The notes below the pieces were generated by a model, which had not been told where the DNA came from, ran no database searches, and saw only the letters and a list, made by a program, of their open reading frames with translations. A stretch of DNA of 64,000 nucleotides from Strigamia acuminata (Eukaryota; Arthropoda; Chilopoda; Geophilomorpha; Linotaeniidae): assembly GCA_949358305.1 (NCBI GenBank), contig OX442319.1, positions 6,944,001 to 7,008,000 of the forward strand, written 5' to 3'. Positions 1 through 11,944 of this stretch are shown here, in pieces. The first letter of the stretch is position 1. The number at the start of each line of letters is the position of its first letter. Made by a program: the position numbers and the translations under genes.

Positions 1-2858
1 CCGTTGATGATTTTCCTTTTCGTCTCTAGGGACTTCATGGGCTTTGAGAAACATACTCGACAGGTTGGTTTGTATTTGTCGATCCCTCCTATCATCTTGA
101 CTCGGGTTTCGTGCGAAATTCGTCTTGAAAATTCAGCTTTATCTCCGCAAAAATAACATTTTGCTTGTAGTTTCACAACAGACTCGGCTAGTGGAACTAA
201 CTCGGATATCTGATCAAATGGCTTCCTCTTGAAGTCGACGTCTAATGCGGCGACTATTACCTTTTTCTTTTGCTCAGCCATTTCATTTGAAAAAGTAAAA
301 ATGTCGGGAAAAAACTGTCCTTCGTCAATTCCGATTGTCTTCACTAATTTCGTTTTTTCCACAGCATTGGTTAGGCTACTGGTCGCGATTGCTTCTCGTC
401 GATGACCGTCGTGGGTCACGACTTCGGTTTTACTGTAACGATCGTCATTGGAGTGTTTAATTAGCAGGGACGACGTCTTCTCTTCCTTTTCTAAAAGCTT
501 CAATAACTTGGTCGTTTTCCCCGCATACATTGGACCAATGATGAGATGAATTCCCTTTTGATTGGTTGACAAATCAATTTTCTTTTTCCAGAAATTCAGA
601 ATCACGTTTCCACTCCATCTCACGATTGCACACAATTTGGGTAAACTGGGCACTTGGTTTGTAAGTAATTCGACGTTCTTTCTCCCTGACTCTAACTGAT
701 TTCGCCCTCGTAATTCCGGCTTCATGTCCGAGCTTGGAGTTCTGTTGACCAATCCTCCATCCTTGAACGACTTTTTCGTTTTTTGGAGGGTGGTGTCCAG
801 TTCCTCTTTCTCCAGACCACTGGAGAGGCTCGCGGCAAAACAAGAAGGTGTGACGTCTGTCTGTTTATTCACACCGGGTTCGCCATTCATGTTGGGCAGT
901 GATTTCGGAATTAATTGGACTATTTTGTTTTCGTCATTTTCAGGTTGATTTGAGATCACTTCTTCTTTGGACTCGACCGCCATGCAAGAAATGTTGCACG
1001 CTGCCATGTTTTCTTCAAGCGGGTTGTTTGGTTTCAGTCGACCGTTTAGAATCCACCCAAAAATTGTCTCCATTAATCCCAACTCGTCGTTGATTTTTCG
1101 GCTTCCACCTTGACAAATCTTCCACCATGCGTTGCTTCCTAATAAGACGTCAATGTCTTCCGATTCTGACGGATGTATCTCAGCCATCTCAAGTCCGAGT
1201 GATTGGACTTGCTTTATGGCTTCTGCTCCAATTATCCCTTTGACTTTCGGGAGTGTGTCGGTTTCTAATGCAAGGATTGATGTCTTTTTTGTTCCGTGTC
1301 TTGATTGTAGTTCGAATCTAAAGACATCATGTGTCGTCGGAACTGGCTTTTTGTTGAGCAGACACTGTGTCATCGTGTGTAGTGTCTCGATCTTTTGCAT
1401 CCGGAATTTATTTACTAGTCTCTTCGTGACGTAGGAGCGATGGCTTCCTGGATCTAGTAATCCGCGGACGGGGTACATGTCTCCATTTTTCTTCACAAAA
1501 AGAGCAGTGAAGACCATCAGTTGAATCTCCACCGACTCGGTAAGCGATACATTAGTAGACACGTTTTCTTCTTTTGGTGTAATCGCTTTTTCTTTGTTGT
1601 TTTTGTTGCAGATCGATGTGTGATGTCTTCCACCACACAAGCGACAACAAAACTTCACGGTACATTCTTTGGCTGTGTGGTTATATCTCAAGCAGTTGAA
1701 ACAAAGTCGTTTCTTCTTCACTATTTCGATCCTCGCTGGTACATCGAGATCCGCATCACAATTTGCGTGTGCGTGATCACCATCACAATAAGCGCAGGCG
1801 GGTTTGCGGTTTGGATTTGACTTGGAATTCATACTCAATTTTCCATTCTCGGAAGTCACGAATGAGGACATGGTTCCAGTTGGTCTTTCTCTTGTTTCCT
1901 TTGAAGTTTTCTCAAATTTTTCTGACTTCTTCAGATGAGCGCGCTTAAGGAGAACGCTTTCTTCCGACAATTCAGCCAGTTGTATCTCGGTTGCTACGAA
2001 GTCCAGAAAAACGTTAACATCATCAACTTTTCCTTGATGCTTTCGGTAAAAACGTTGGGAGATCTCCGGTGGAAATTTTCTAAGTAGTTCTGGAATAAGG
2101 TACGTTCCAGTAGTGTCAACTGACACAGACAGTTGCGCCATGGTCCGGACAGCAGATGCCAATGACGTGAATAGAGCTTTGAGTGGCTCGATTGGGTAGA
2201 GATCGAAAACGGGTTTCGACTCCCTAATCATCTTTGAAATAGCATTTCTCTGCGTGTTTTCAGAACCGAATAGACTCTCCAATGTGTTTTTCGCTAATGG
2301 GTAGGCGTCATCAGTTATTGGGTACGACTTGATTGCGGATTCTGCAGCCCCAGTGCAGCATGACCTCAGATATATAAGCTTTTCCACGTTCGAAAGCTCC
2401 GTGTTCTGATCAACTGCTGATTCGAATAAATTCGCAAAACCTCTATATTCAGTTGCATCGCCACTAAATTTGGCAATGTCGGTTTTCGGCAATCTCGTGT
2501 TTCTCCTAGATGAAGCGGACGTCTGGTTTAAACTGGAATTCTGTCCCGGATGGGAACCAAATTGCCCTGCCATTTTTCCAGACACTTTTGCTCTTTGCTT
2601 CAATAAATTTACTCTGGTTCTAATGTCTTCAATTCGTTGAAGCCCCGCTAAATAGTCCTCTCTTTTTGACTCGTCTTTAAGAGCTTTCAATTCGTCGGCG
2701 AGATCACTCAATTGCTGGTCAACCGTTATTTGCATGGCTTCCAGCTCTCCTCCGTCTAGAATGTTGACTGAAGATCCCAGCAGATCCTCGGCTCCTTGAG
2801 CCTTTGCTTTCCAAATGACCTCCTTTTCCTCGAGATCAGCAGCGGATAATGTAGCCAT
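1..2858 (-). CDS. Gag-protease-thymidine kinase fusion, 3' end off window (A1)
   Basis: The frame starts at the ATG complementary to 2856-2858 (A at -3 and G at +4, a good context) and runs to base 1, about 952 codons, equivalent to residue 949 of the A2 protein. The total is 12 nt longer than the same stretch of A2, exactly the 4-residue difference in the linker before the kinase, so there is no net frameshift. Order: N-terminal Gag with coiled-coil-like segment, capsid-like DUF1759 region, three zinc knuckles, DUF1758-type protease with DPGS, linker, then a TK1-type kinase with GPMYAGKT, DEGQFF and Cys pairs. By family knowledge the kinase makes dTMP from thymidine; Gag builds the particle. 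I checked length and several segments but did not translate every codon, so a stray stop is not excluded. Confidence 0.82.
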   Translation of the reverse strand, partial: MATLSAADLEEKEVIWKAKAQGAEDLLGSSVNILDGGELEAMQITVDQQLSDLADELKALKDESKREDYLAGLQRIEDIRTRVNLLKQRAKVSGKMAGQFGSHPGQNSSLNQTSASSRRNTRLPKTDIAKFSGDATEYRGFANLFESAVDQNTELSNVEKLIYLRSCCTGAAESAIKSYPITDDAYPLAKNTLESLFGSENTQRNAISKMIRESKPVFDLYPIEPLKALFTSLASAVRTMAQLSVSVDTTGTYLIPELLRKFPPEISQRFYRKHQGKVDDVNVFLDFVATEIQLAELSEESVLLKRAHLKKSEKFEKTSKETRERPTGTMSSFVTSENGKLSMNSKSNPNRKPACAYCDGDHAHANCDADLDVPARIEIVKKKRLCFNCLRYNHTAKECTVKFCCRLCGGRHHTSICNKNNKEKAITPKEENVSTNVSLTESVEIQLMVFTALFVKKNGDMYPVRGLLDPGSHRSYVTKRLVNKFRMQKIETLHTMTQCLLNKKPVPTTHDVFRFELQSRHGTKKTSILALETDTLPKVKGIIGAEAIKQVQSLGLEMAEIHPSESEDIDVLLGSNAWWKICQGGSRKINDELGLMETIFGWILNGRLKPNNPLEENMAACNISCMAVESKEEVISNQPENDENKIVQLIPKSLPNMNGEPGVNKQTDVTPSCFAASLSSGLEKEELDTTLQKTKKSFKDGGLVNRTPSSDMKPELRGRNQLESGRKNVELLTNQVPSLPKLCAIVRWSGNVILNFWKKKIDLSTNQKGIHLIIGPMYAGKTTKLLKLLEKEEKTSSLLIKHSNDDRYSKTEVVTHDGHRREAIATSSLTNAVEKTKLVKTIGIDEGQFFPDIFTFSNEMAEQKKKVIVAALDVDFKRKPFDQISELVPLAESVVKLQAKCYFCGDKAEFSRRISHETRVKMIGGIDKYKPTCRVCFSKPMKSLETKRKIIN

Positions 2859-3678
2859 AATCCTCACCGAGAAATGAAGAATTCAAAGATCAGTTCAGGA
2901 TTCAAACTCAACTTAACTGACTAAATTGGTTAACAAGAAATTGTCTAATTCTTTTACACTCTAGGATTTACTGAACACACAAAAGCAGGATGGATATCCA
3001 CAAGCTGTTAACAGGATTGAAACACACGGGATGTTAACAGGATTGGCAAATTAACCCCCAAAATTCAATAATTAAAGGTAATTGACAATTCTCTTATTTT
3101 CACAATTGAGTTTCTGACTAGATACTCGTTTTAAATTGGGATACCAACACTAAAGCTTGGTATTATTCACTAATTCACTGGATATTCTCTAAATTCCACA
3201 AACTGGAATCGAGAATTTATTCAAACTGTTAAGACTTAAACTTCTTCTCCCCCCAACTACACCAGTTTCTAATCAAAAACTCCTTTGAAATGATTACAGC
3301 AGCAAATTCGGATATTATTCTATTTAAATAATAATTCTTAATAATTATTTCTTCAAATCTTCTTGTAGGATGTATATTGCGTTGTGTTTGGAATTGATTG
3401 TCGTGCAGGATCGCTCGTACTCTCGAAGCCTTGCTTGATCCAAGTTGAAAAACATCTTGACCATCTTGACAATTTGAGAATCCAACTTGAAAAACCCACT
3501 TTTTTGCCTGTGAAAGGCGGACGAGAGCATACACTTCACTGTAGTGGCACAACTTCAATGGCACTTTACACATAAAAGCTTTGCACAGCTTGAGAACAAA
3601 ACCCACTGATGAATTTTGCAGCACACATGAAGGTCCACTGAGATAACTGGAAGAAATCCTGGGTTCACGGCACCAAAT
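2859..3678 (-). other. A1 leader (5' UTR) with tRNA-His primer site
   Basis: This 820-bp region lies between the 5' LTR and the Gag ATG. It contains the primer-binding site at 3658-3675 and the conserved leader motif at 3378-3386, here followed by AATA instead of AATG. Open frames across it lack a convincing start and I do not call a gene. Confidence 0.7.
3658..3675 (-). promoter_or_regulatory. tRNA-His primer-binding site (A1)
   Basis: Read on the minus strand it begins TGGTGCCGTGA, three bases after the LTR. This is complementary to CCA plus discriminator plus acceptor strand TCACGGC of animal tRNA-His; the following bases diverge from the T-arm. It primes minus-strand DNA synthesis. Confidence 0.75.
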
Positions 3679-5036
3679 TGTTTCTGGCAAGGTCGCAGGC
3701 GACAACCAGGCCAGAAGGAGGGGCGGCAATACTTGACTGCTGCTTGGCTAAAATTGATACACAGAAGTTGGCCAAAGACTTGAAGAAATGCAAACACTGG
3801 AATTGAACTTGCTGCTTCACCTGTTGATCTGCCACTGGTGAGTTCAAGGAGGAGGAAGGAGGATTTTTCTACTCACTGCACATTGCTTTCTGGTTGTATA
3901 GAGAAATGAGACTTGGAGAGAAATAAAAAGCAACCATTTTATTCTCTAAATTCTTAACAAGACTACTACAATTGAATCACGAGGATATTACAAAGAAGTC
4001 ACACTTTAACAATAATAAGAAACAACAAGTGTAACTATCTCCACATTGTATAAGGACACTTGCACTTAAAGTTACAGAGGTCTCTAAGTGCTTGTAAAGA
4101 GAAATAAGTACTGCTGGCACAACAAAACTACCGTAGAAGTTAATAGTTGAAAACACATAAGCCTAACAGCAAGTATTTGACATTAAATGCAAAAGTATAC
4201 ATTAACAACAGTCTCTAACCACAATGCTCGTTGAGAACTAAATTATTCACTCTAAAACACACTGAACAACTCATAAAATAGAGAAAAGAATAAGTAAAGA
4301 CATTTTAGACCAATGAGCTGGCAACTTTACAGTAAGTGCAGAAGTTAAGTTATAAATCAACACAGATAAATCTTAAACTTAACACTTTTACATTGCATAA
4401 TAATTAAGTGATTAATTATTAATCAGAACCCACAAAAACTCTTTGGGATTAAACATTTTCTCCTCTCTTTACAGATACAAGTAGACCACTCCCACAGTAA
4501 TGGCCGACAATGTAAACAGAGATCACTTGCAGGAAGATAGAAAGGCTTGAAATTAGCTCACTAGACAGGCTACACACAATCTAAGTTAACAAAACGCTTA
4601 ATTGGTTAGTAATATACAGAAAACAAACAGAAATTGATTGAAACAGCTTAAAACTGATAATAACATACATTTCTCATTCTAGTACCCTTTTGCTGTCTGA
4701 GAGCATCATTACACCTTGTCACTACATTGACAATAGTGGACTGGAAACAGGAAAACACTTGGAAACATCAAAACATGCATAACACAGGTAAACAAGATAG
4801 AAAATAAATTCTAAGTGGATAAATAACTAATGTAAAAACTCTTTTCTTCCCAGATTTATCCGGTCAGATCAACCAGTACTGAGAAATTCACTCAAACTAA
4901 CTCAAAGAAGACTTATATTCAAATAAGTGTCTAATTAAATTCCCAATCTAAGATAAATATTAAAAACCCTTTTTAATAATTCCAGATGACTAATTTTTAA
5001 GACGTTTAGCAGCTTTCCTTTATGTTGCTAGCAACA
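3679..5036 (-). repeat. A1 5' LTR, 1358 bp
   Basis: Begins (at 5036) with the palindrome TGTTGCTAGCAACA and ends with GCCAGAAACA. It is one base longer than the 1357-bp LTRs of A2 and A3 and differs from them at scattered sites. An AATAAA polyadenylation signal is at 3938-3943. Confidence 0.9.
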
Positions 5037-6207
5037 CTGTGATCGTGGTGGCTGACAAACATTCGATATATATGAGACAGATGCAAAATGCCGTTTTTCT
5101 AGGCCTAAATCTATGCATCGTCCTGTAGTGTTTAACTCTCTCCTTTTTTCCTGACCTGGTCGTGGGTTCTATTTCTCCCAGTCTCAGGGCTGCTTGGCTC
5201 ATCATTTGGAGTAAGTAATCCCAGGAGAAAATGGTAGAACAACAAGACATCGTTTATTTTAAAGGAGGAAAAAGAGAACTTAAATGGCTACGCATCTTGA
5301 CAACAACTTCGCCTAGCAACCGTGAACAATGGCGCAAGGCAAACTTAAATATAACAAACAATTACTTGTAAATAAAGGCTAACAGTAAATAAAGACAAAA
5401 GAACAATGTTGAGCTTAAACCCAATACCTCCAAAGAGGGCACTACATGTCTCAAACTTAACCCTTAACAACCAAGTAATAACACGTAATAAAAGCTTAGT
5501 ATAAACATCTATCATTGGCATAAAATACACAAGTTATTAAATACTATCAACCCCTATGCTGTGTTCCAGTGAAATGTCGACACTAACTATCAAAAGGCCA
5601 CCAGAACCGTACCTTAAGCACATGGCGGTCTAGCAACAGCTGAGAGACGCGAATGAAAGCAGAACCGATCCAAACTGACTTCCAAGGCCGTCCAAGGCAT
5701 GACAAAAACGCCGGGACTTCCAACTCAGTACGGGAACCTTGCAGAGAAGCCAAACGAGGCGTTTCCAAGCCGCTCTCATTCCCGCATGCGTACCCAAAGC
5801 GCTCAATGTCTGCACAACCACTACCGACGCCCTGCAGTGCTAGCCAACCCACGTTTCAGACGACCACTAAACACCCGGAACAACTAGCAAAGGTTAATTG
5901 CAATCAAAACAATACATAAAACTCTTACAAAACTAATATTTCTCTTAAATATACAGCTAAAAACCAATACTCAAAACAACCACAAGTGACTGACAACACC
6001 GCAAATGTCCACTACAGGTACAACCGACCACCCGATTACTACCGTGGACTACACGGAGCAAAACCGTCGGTCAACCAGGCCACTGGACACATCAGATATG
6101 TCTGCAAACTTGTGATCAACTACTAAAACCAAACTAAAAAGACCTTCTACTAATTTCAGGTGAAACGTGAGTCTCCTAATCTTTTTGTTGCGTTCTTGCT
6201 CGCAACA
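5037..6207 (-). repeat. G 3' LTR, interrupted near its end by A1
   Basis: This holds 1171 bp of an LTR whose partner at 50948-52133 is 1186 bp; the missing 15 bp lie beyond A1, left of the window. It ends at 6207 with the inverted start motif TGTTGCG-N8-CGCAACA. A polyadenylation signal on the minus strand is at 5253-5258. The short open frames in it repeat in every LTR of this family and are not genes. Confidence 0.88.
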
Positions 6208-8376
6208 TTGCTCCCAGCCAAAAAGGAAGCGAGCAGCCGCTCTGAAGTAATCGCACGCAAAAAGGAAAGACCGAACATTCACCAAGCCTGTGTCTAATGG
6301 CAAACCCCAATCACGAAACAAAGAACCCCTTTTCCCAAACGAAAAATTGAATTGACCTTTCTGTTAACAATCCCAAATACACGAACGAGAACGGGTCCCC
6401 TGAAACGAGAAGGCACCAAATAGACTGCAGAAGAATACAACTAAAATAACAATAACTTATCAGCAAAATCTCTAGACTAATAATTCACGCCTGTCTTACT
6501 GCACAAATAAACGGTAAAAGGAAATTCGCTCATGAGAGTAAATTCTGAATAAGGTCGTCGAATTGAAATTAATCAACTGCAGTCACCTGAACTAAATTCT
6601 AATAACACTCCGAACGCGAACACCGTACGCCGTCTACAAAGCAACTCGAAACTGACGCTACTCGCACGTTAACTGAGAAAAACCTTGCCTACTTCTATCG
6701 ACTAATTAACTAAAGCAAAAAAAATCTCGTACTTAACCTAAGCTTTTTAACAAATCAAAACCTATCTCTGGAAAAATCAAAACGAGAATTATTTCCAAAG
6801 AAATCTAAGAAGGCACGGCCTTTTTACTTAAAAGAAAGAATTCCTAGTAGCTACAGACTGGGCGAAATTTACAAACACAGCTCCAACCGGAATAACGACC
6901 CGACCTAGGTTTTAACTCTACAATAAGAAGGGCTTAATTCTACAGTTCGCTAATGGAGGCTAAGTTCACCCTTATTTCTAACGCCACAACTAAAGCACGA
7001 AAACGTACGCCGCTCAAATCCCCAAAACGAGGAAACTGTTACCCGACTAACGAGACCAAACGAAATAGGAATTCGAACCCAAAGTAAAAATCCGCCCCTT
7101 ACTAACAACGTGTGCTTAATTCTCTCATGGCACTCGTACGGAAGCCGACATGAACGTTCTTGCCACTCAACATATCCTTACAAAGGCCTAAACCGAACAA
7201 AAACGACTCCAAAACTCACCATGACCTGAACAAAGCGCAAGTGAACGTTTCCCTACTGCAGCATGTCTCTCCCTTTTGCAAACGAAAATTCGAAAAGGGA
7301 AACTTTTAACCCTAAATAAATTGCAGCAAACACTTTTTTTTTACCCACTAGAATAGTAATCCAACCGAAAAACAATTGAATTTCTAAGAAGAATGACGAA
7401 AAACTGAAAACCTCAGCCAAACTTCTGTCTATCTGAATGCAGAATTAATTTCTCTTTGCTTAGCCCTTCCCATAACACATGCAAAAACTGTATCCACGGC
7501 TACCGCCATTTTGCTTCAGATAGAGTGCCGCAGACAAACTCAACCGCCAGACACTCCACTTTACTCATTCTGGATGGTCACTCTGGACAACAATAAATTA
7601 AAGCAACTCGGGGCCCTTGAATCTTAACCAAGTTCCGCAGTATGCAGATGAAAAGCTATTTTCTAAATTAATAACGCTAAAACTTGCTCTGTCTTTTTTC
7701 TAACAAGGGACCCTGCCTCCAACGCATTCAACTAGAGAAGAGAATCGCGCAACGAAGCGGCGAGGACTAGACAATCTCAACTCGCGCGGGAAGGAGAAGA
7801 AACTTATAAAGAAAAACGCTTAAATTCACTTCTGTAAAACCACTAATACCTTTTAACTTGAATAAATTATTCACGCTAACATTAAAGAAAGAACAATCCC
7901 CGATAAGCAATTGCATTACTCTCACTTCAAGGGATCGTCTTGTTGAGAAGTCCACCCAACTATGTGGAACTCCCAAGCTAAACTCACTTAATTCCTAAGC
8001 TGGGCGTCCTAAATTTCTAACAAAGAGTCCCTCTCTCTCTCCTCTCATAACTTATTACTAAGTCAACTCGTACGGATCTGCTCCCTGATGGGAATGCTTT
8101 GATAACCCCTGCAACTATTCTAGCTACCTGTTACAATACCTAATTTAAGATCAAGACGAAAACGTGTCTAGTAAAATTATGCCCATTCTTTTCCGTACTC
8201 AAAGGAGAACTTGCATCTCAATCCATCGAGTTCAGCCGAAAAAACTCATGCTACAAAGCAACTAATGTACCGAATCTTAGTCCCTAAAAACCGAAAATGC
8301 GCTGACCAGTACGTGACAAACGTCATTAACCCACGAACCCGAATATCTAACTATGGACCTCCTCAGCGGGATCAAG

Positions 8377-8436
8377 AGGACTTCGGTGGGCGACCCCCTG
8401 GCGTGCACTCCAGTGGGTCAACCAGACCAAAGTCCT
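8377..8436 (-). other. Imperfect 60-nt hairpin with GTGCAC apex (G)
   Basis: The outer arms AGGACTT and AAGTCCT pair, and further inner blocks pair up to a loop holding the self-complementary hexamer GTGCAC at 8403-8408. The same structure occurs in C at 32942-33001, and a shorter one with a different stem occurs in D. Confidence 0.6.
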
Positions 8437-9863
8437 GACACGCGGCCACCACACAATAACTTAACCTCCCGTCTTCCATTTTATATATCCTTATATTTCC
8501 TCCCGGGCGAAAAAAAAAAAAATAGAGAGCGGGGGGGGGGGGCTTGCCTCACATGTCTTATACTGAACTAACGACTAATACTATCAAGAAAGAAACAGAT
8601 TTATGACGCTTGTCCGGTCTGAGATCAACTTAAAAAGAGCTAAATTAAACACGTTTTAAATTAAAAGTCAACCTGTTGGAAATTTGATCCAGAATAGACC
8701 GGACTACCAAATAACCTATCCCCTTTGACAAATTCAACACAACTAGACTTCTTCTAAAACACGTAAGCGTCTGTATATCTAAGCAAAATCTTCCAATATC
8801 AACACTCGTCTACGATTCTAAAACAGCTGACAGTAGACGAATGAACTTTGTCTATTTCTATAACGACAGACTAAACCAAGTAACTAACGTGACATGCAGC
8901 ATCACCGGACATCCTCACGTTCTAAGATCAGTTGAGATCCACAATCCCCAACTCCAACCATACTCTGGGCTAAAGAGGGAAAAGCGTCGCAAGCGACCCA
9001 ATCACGCTTAGACTACCGGCCAATTGCTGGCATGACGACGAAAATAGCTTGGAGTTATACTTCGGAGACCCGCACTTATTCTTACTTGAGAGAGAGAGAG
9101 CTGTCCCAACGAAATCTCAATTCTAAAGACAAGGGAACAGCCCGCAGGCTGTTTCTTATCGCCTAATATAAGAACGCCTGTGACAAGTCAAATTACTGAC
9201 CTCTCTAAACTTGGTGAGACATGGTCTCGGCTTCTAATTTTGGAGGGAATACCTTTGGTCACCTCTCCCCACTTTTTAATCAAAGGTGGGCACTGAAAAA
9301 AAACCAATGATTCTAATTCTCAATTTCTGTTTTGCAACGAGAACTGAGCTCCCTTAACTTTCTTGTGCTCTTCATGCCCCCAGCTAACCTCAACCCCCCA
9401 ACTAAACGTCTCGACACTGCTTAGGTCGGAACGTGCTCAAACAAGGGGTTGCCTTTTCTTCCTAACTGCAGCTCAAGAAAAAGTCGTGTAACTGTGGCTG
9501 CTTTTTCGCCTTCCTAAATTGGAAGGTGACTTCACTTGTTGGTGCGAGTCCAAAACGCTTCTAGCTCTAGTTCGTAAATCGTGCGCTCGCTTGCAAACCA
9601 ACAAACTAAACTGTGCCTACTCCTTCAGCATCTCAAACTGTAGGAAAATGGCAATGAACAACGATGAGCGCATTTAAGCCCCTATACGTTGTCTTCTCAC
9701 TACTGCTAGCGTCAAGCTGCAGTTTGCCTCGGAATGCCCTATGGTCCAGAGAGGACAGGACATGACTATGACCATGCTTTTCAGATCATGGGTCTTGAAG
9801 CTCCTGACACTAGCATTCTATGCATGCGAATTGTCATGGACAACTGGCATCTCTATATTTGAG

Positions 9864-9943
9864 TTTGATGGACCAACGGTTAACCAACTAAACTTTCTTC
9901 TACTCTAATTCTTGGGCTTGATGGACCAACGGTTAACCAACTA
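9864..9943 (-). repeat. Duplicated GGTTAACC-containing motif (G)
   Basis: Two near-identical copies of a 27-nt motif lie at 9864-9890 and 9917-9943, 53 bp apart. The sense core is GGTTAACCGTTGGTCCATCA. C has the same pair and D has four related copies. Confidence 0.7.
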
Positions 9944-10120
9944 AACCTTTCTCTCACATGGATGTAATTCAGCGGGACTTTTGGTCGCTCACTGACCTCA
10001 CGTTTTTTTTTCTGGTGAGACTTTAATAAGTAAATGGGTCTCAACTCAATTCTTACTTATTATTTGCTAATTTTCTGTCCTACGCGATTCTTGTAACGAA
10101 AACTCATTTGCTTAAATTGT

Positions 10121-10286
10121 GGGACTACTATGGGTCTATTGCGGAAGATCCCCTAGAACCGATAAACTGTGTGGTCTATTTCGGAAGACCAGCCTAGAAC
10201 CCTATAGAATTTGTGGTTTATTTGGGAAAACCAACCTAAAACCTCTTAACCTATGTGATTTATCAGGGAAAACCACCTAAAACTGC
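10121..10286 (-). repeat. Remnant of the hairpin array of G
   Basis: Degenerate units of about 41 bp correspond to the last three to four units of the array in C (29921-30166). The A2 insertion begins inside the array, and two unit-lengths (80 bp relative to C) are absent at the junction. Confidence 0.7.
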
Positions 10287-11643
10287 TGTTGCTAGCAACA
10301 TAAAGGAAAGTTGCTAAACGTCTTAAAAATTAGTCATCTGGAATTATTAAAAAGGGTTTTTAATATTTATCTTAGATTGGGAATTTAATTAGGCACTTAT
10401 CTGAATATAAGTCTTCTTTGAGTTAGTTTGAGTGAATTTCTCAGTACTGGTTGATCTGACCGGATAAATCTGGGAAGAAAAGAGTTTTACATTAGTTATT
10501 TTTCCACTTAGAATTTATTTTCTATCTTGTTTACCTGTGTTATACATGTTTTGATGTTTCCAAGTGTTTTCCTGTTTCCAGTCCACTACTGTCAATGTAG
10601 TGACAAGGTGTAGTGATGCTTTCAGACAGCAAAAGTGTACTAGAATGAGAAATGTATGTTATTATCAGTTTTAAGCTGTTTCAATCAATTTCTGTGAGTT
10701 TTCTGTATATTACTAACCAATTAAGCGTTTTGTTAACTTAGATTGTGTGTAGCCTGTCTAGTGAGCTAATTTCAAGCCTTTTTATCCTCCTGCAAGTGAT
10801 CTCTGTTTACATTGTCGGCCATTACTGTGGGAGTGGTCTACTTGTATCTGTAAAGAGAGGAGATAATGTTTAATCCCAAAGAGTTTTTGTGGGTTCTGAT
10901 TAATAATTAATCACTTAATTATTATGCAATGTAAAAGTGTTAAGTTTGAGATTTATCTGTGTTGATTTATAACTTAACTTCTGCACTTACTGTAAAGTTG
11001 CCAGCTCATTGGTCTAAAATGTCTTTACTTATTCTTTTCTCTATTTTATGAGTTGTTCAGTGTGTTTTAGAGTGAATAATTTAGTTCTCAATGAGCATTG
11101 TGTTTAGAGACTGTTGTTAATGTATACTTTTGCATTTAATGCCAAATACTTGCTGTTAGGCTTATGTGTTTTCAACTATTAACTTCTACGGTAGTTTTGT
11201 TGTGCCAGCAGTACTTATTTCTCTTTACAAGCACTTAGAGACCTCTGTAACTTTAAGTGCAAGTGTCCTTATACAATGTGGAGATAGTTACACTTGTTGT
11301 TTCTTATTATTGTTAAAGTGTGACTTCTTTGTAAAATCCTCGTGATTCAATTGTAGTAGTCTTGTTAAGAATTTAGAGAATAAAATGGTTGCTTTTTATT
11401 TCTCTCCAAGTCTCATTTCTCTATACAACCAGAAAGCAATGTGCAGTGAGTAGAAAAATCCTCCTTCCTCCTCCTTGAACTCACCAGTGGCAGATCATCA
11501 TGTGAAGCAGCAAGTTCAAGTCCAGTGTTTGCATTTCTTCAAGTCTTTGGCCAACTTCTGTGTATCAATTTTAGCCAAGCAGCAGTCAAGTATTGCCGCC
11601 CCTCCTTCTGGCCTGGTTGTCGCCTGCGACCTTGCCAGAAACA
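10287..11643 (+). repeat. A2 5' LTR, 1357 bp
   Basis: Starts TGTTGCTAGCAACA (perfect palindrome) and ends GCCAGAAACA. An AATAAA signal at 11379-11384 is followed by a T-rich stretch, so the R region probably ends soon after. Transcription start not determined. Confidence 0.93.
11379..11384 (+). terminator. Polyadenylation signal in A LTR
   Basis: AATAAA, conserved at 16597-16602 (middle LTR), 49012-49017 (A3 3' LTR) and on the minus strand at 3938-3943 (A1). The following bases are T-rich. Confidence 0.55.
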
Positions 11644-11646
11644 ATT

Positions 11647-11664
11647 TGGTACCGTGAACCAAGG
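11647..11664 (+). promoter_or_regulatory. tRNA-His primer-binding site (A2)
   Basis: TGGTACCGTGAACC begins three bases after the LTR. It matches the complement of the tRNA-His 3' end except for A at position 5 and changes past the acceptor stem. A3 has the same site at 16865-16882. Confidence 0.7.
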
Positions 11665-11935
11665 ATTTCTTCCAGTTATCTCAGTGGACCTTCATGTGTG
11701 CTGCAAAATTCATCAGTGGGTTTTGTTCTCAAGCTGTGCAAAGCTTTTATGTGTAAAGTGCCATTGAAGCTGTGCCACTACAGTGAAGTGTATGCTCTCG
11801 TCCGCCTTTCACAGGCAAAAAAGTGGGTTTTTCAAGTTGGATTCTCAAATTGTCAAGATGGTCAAGAGGTTTTTCAACTTGGATCAAGCAAGGCTTCGAG
11901 AGTACGAGCGATCCTGCACGACAATCAATTCCAAA

Positions 11936-11944
11936 CACAACGCA
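11936..11944 (+). promoter_or_regulatory. Conserved leader motif CACAACGCA (A2)
   Basis: Lies 289 nt after the primer-binding site and is followed by ATG-containing AATG. The same 9-mer occurs in every element of the window: 3378-3386 (-), 17154-17162 (+), 26664-26672 (-), 28585-28593 (+), 46380-46388 (-), 50607-50615 (-) and 55726-55734 (+). It is complementary to the anticodon arm of vertebrate-type tRNA-His (TGCGTTGTG). Confidence 0.65.

Larger units (their letters stand above)
1..5036 (-). mobile_element. A1: BEL/Pao-like Gag-Pro-thymidine kinase element, partial
   Basis: Reads on the minus strand from its 5' LTR (3679-5036) through leader and coding region and leaves the window at base 1 before its stop codon and 3' LTR. 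It sits 15 bp inside the left LTR of element G: base 5037 onward matches the right LTR of G from its 16th base. The expected 4-bp target duplication is CTGT (5037-5040), but its partner lies outside the window. A1 resembles A3 more than A2 in the linker before the kinase. Confidence 0.9.
6208..10286 (-). other. G interior, 3' part, non-coding
   Basis: No frame here has an ATG start and recognisable homology. Visible structure: a CT-rich tract and GGCTGGGAGCAA just before the LTR in sense orientation, a long imperfect hairpin with GTGCAC at its tip (8377-8436), a homopolymer G run near 8530 and A run near 8510, a (GA)n tract near 9090, a duplicated GTTAAC-containing motif (9864-9890 and 9917-9943) and the remaining units of a hairpin array (10121-10286). 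Confidence 0.75.

Noticed and set aside
8500-8545. Homopolymer A and G runs as a regulatory tract (also 32831-32870).
   Set aside because: Lengths differ between C and G as expected from slippage; no sign of function.
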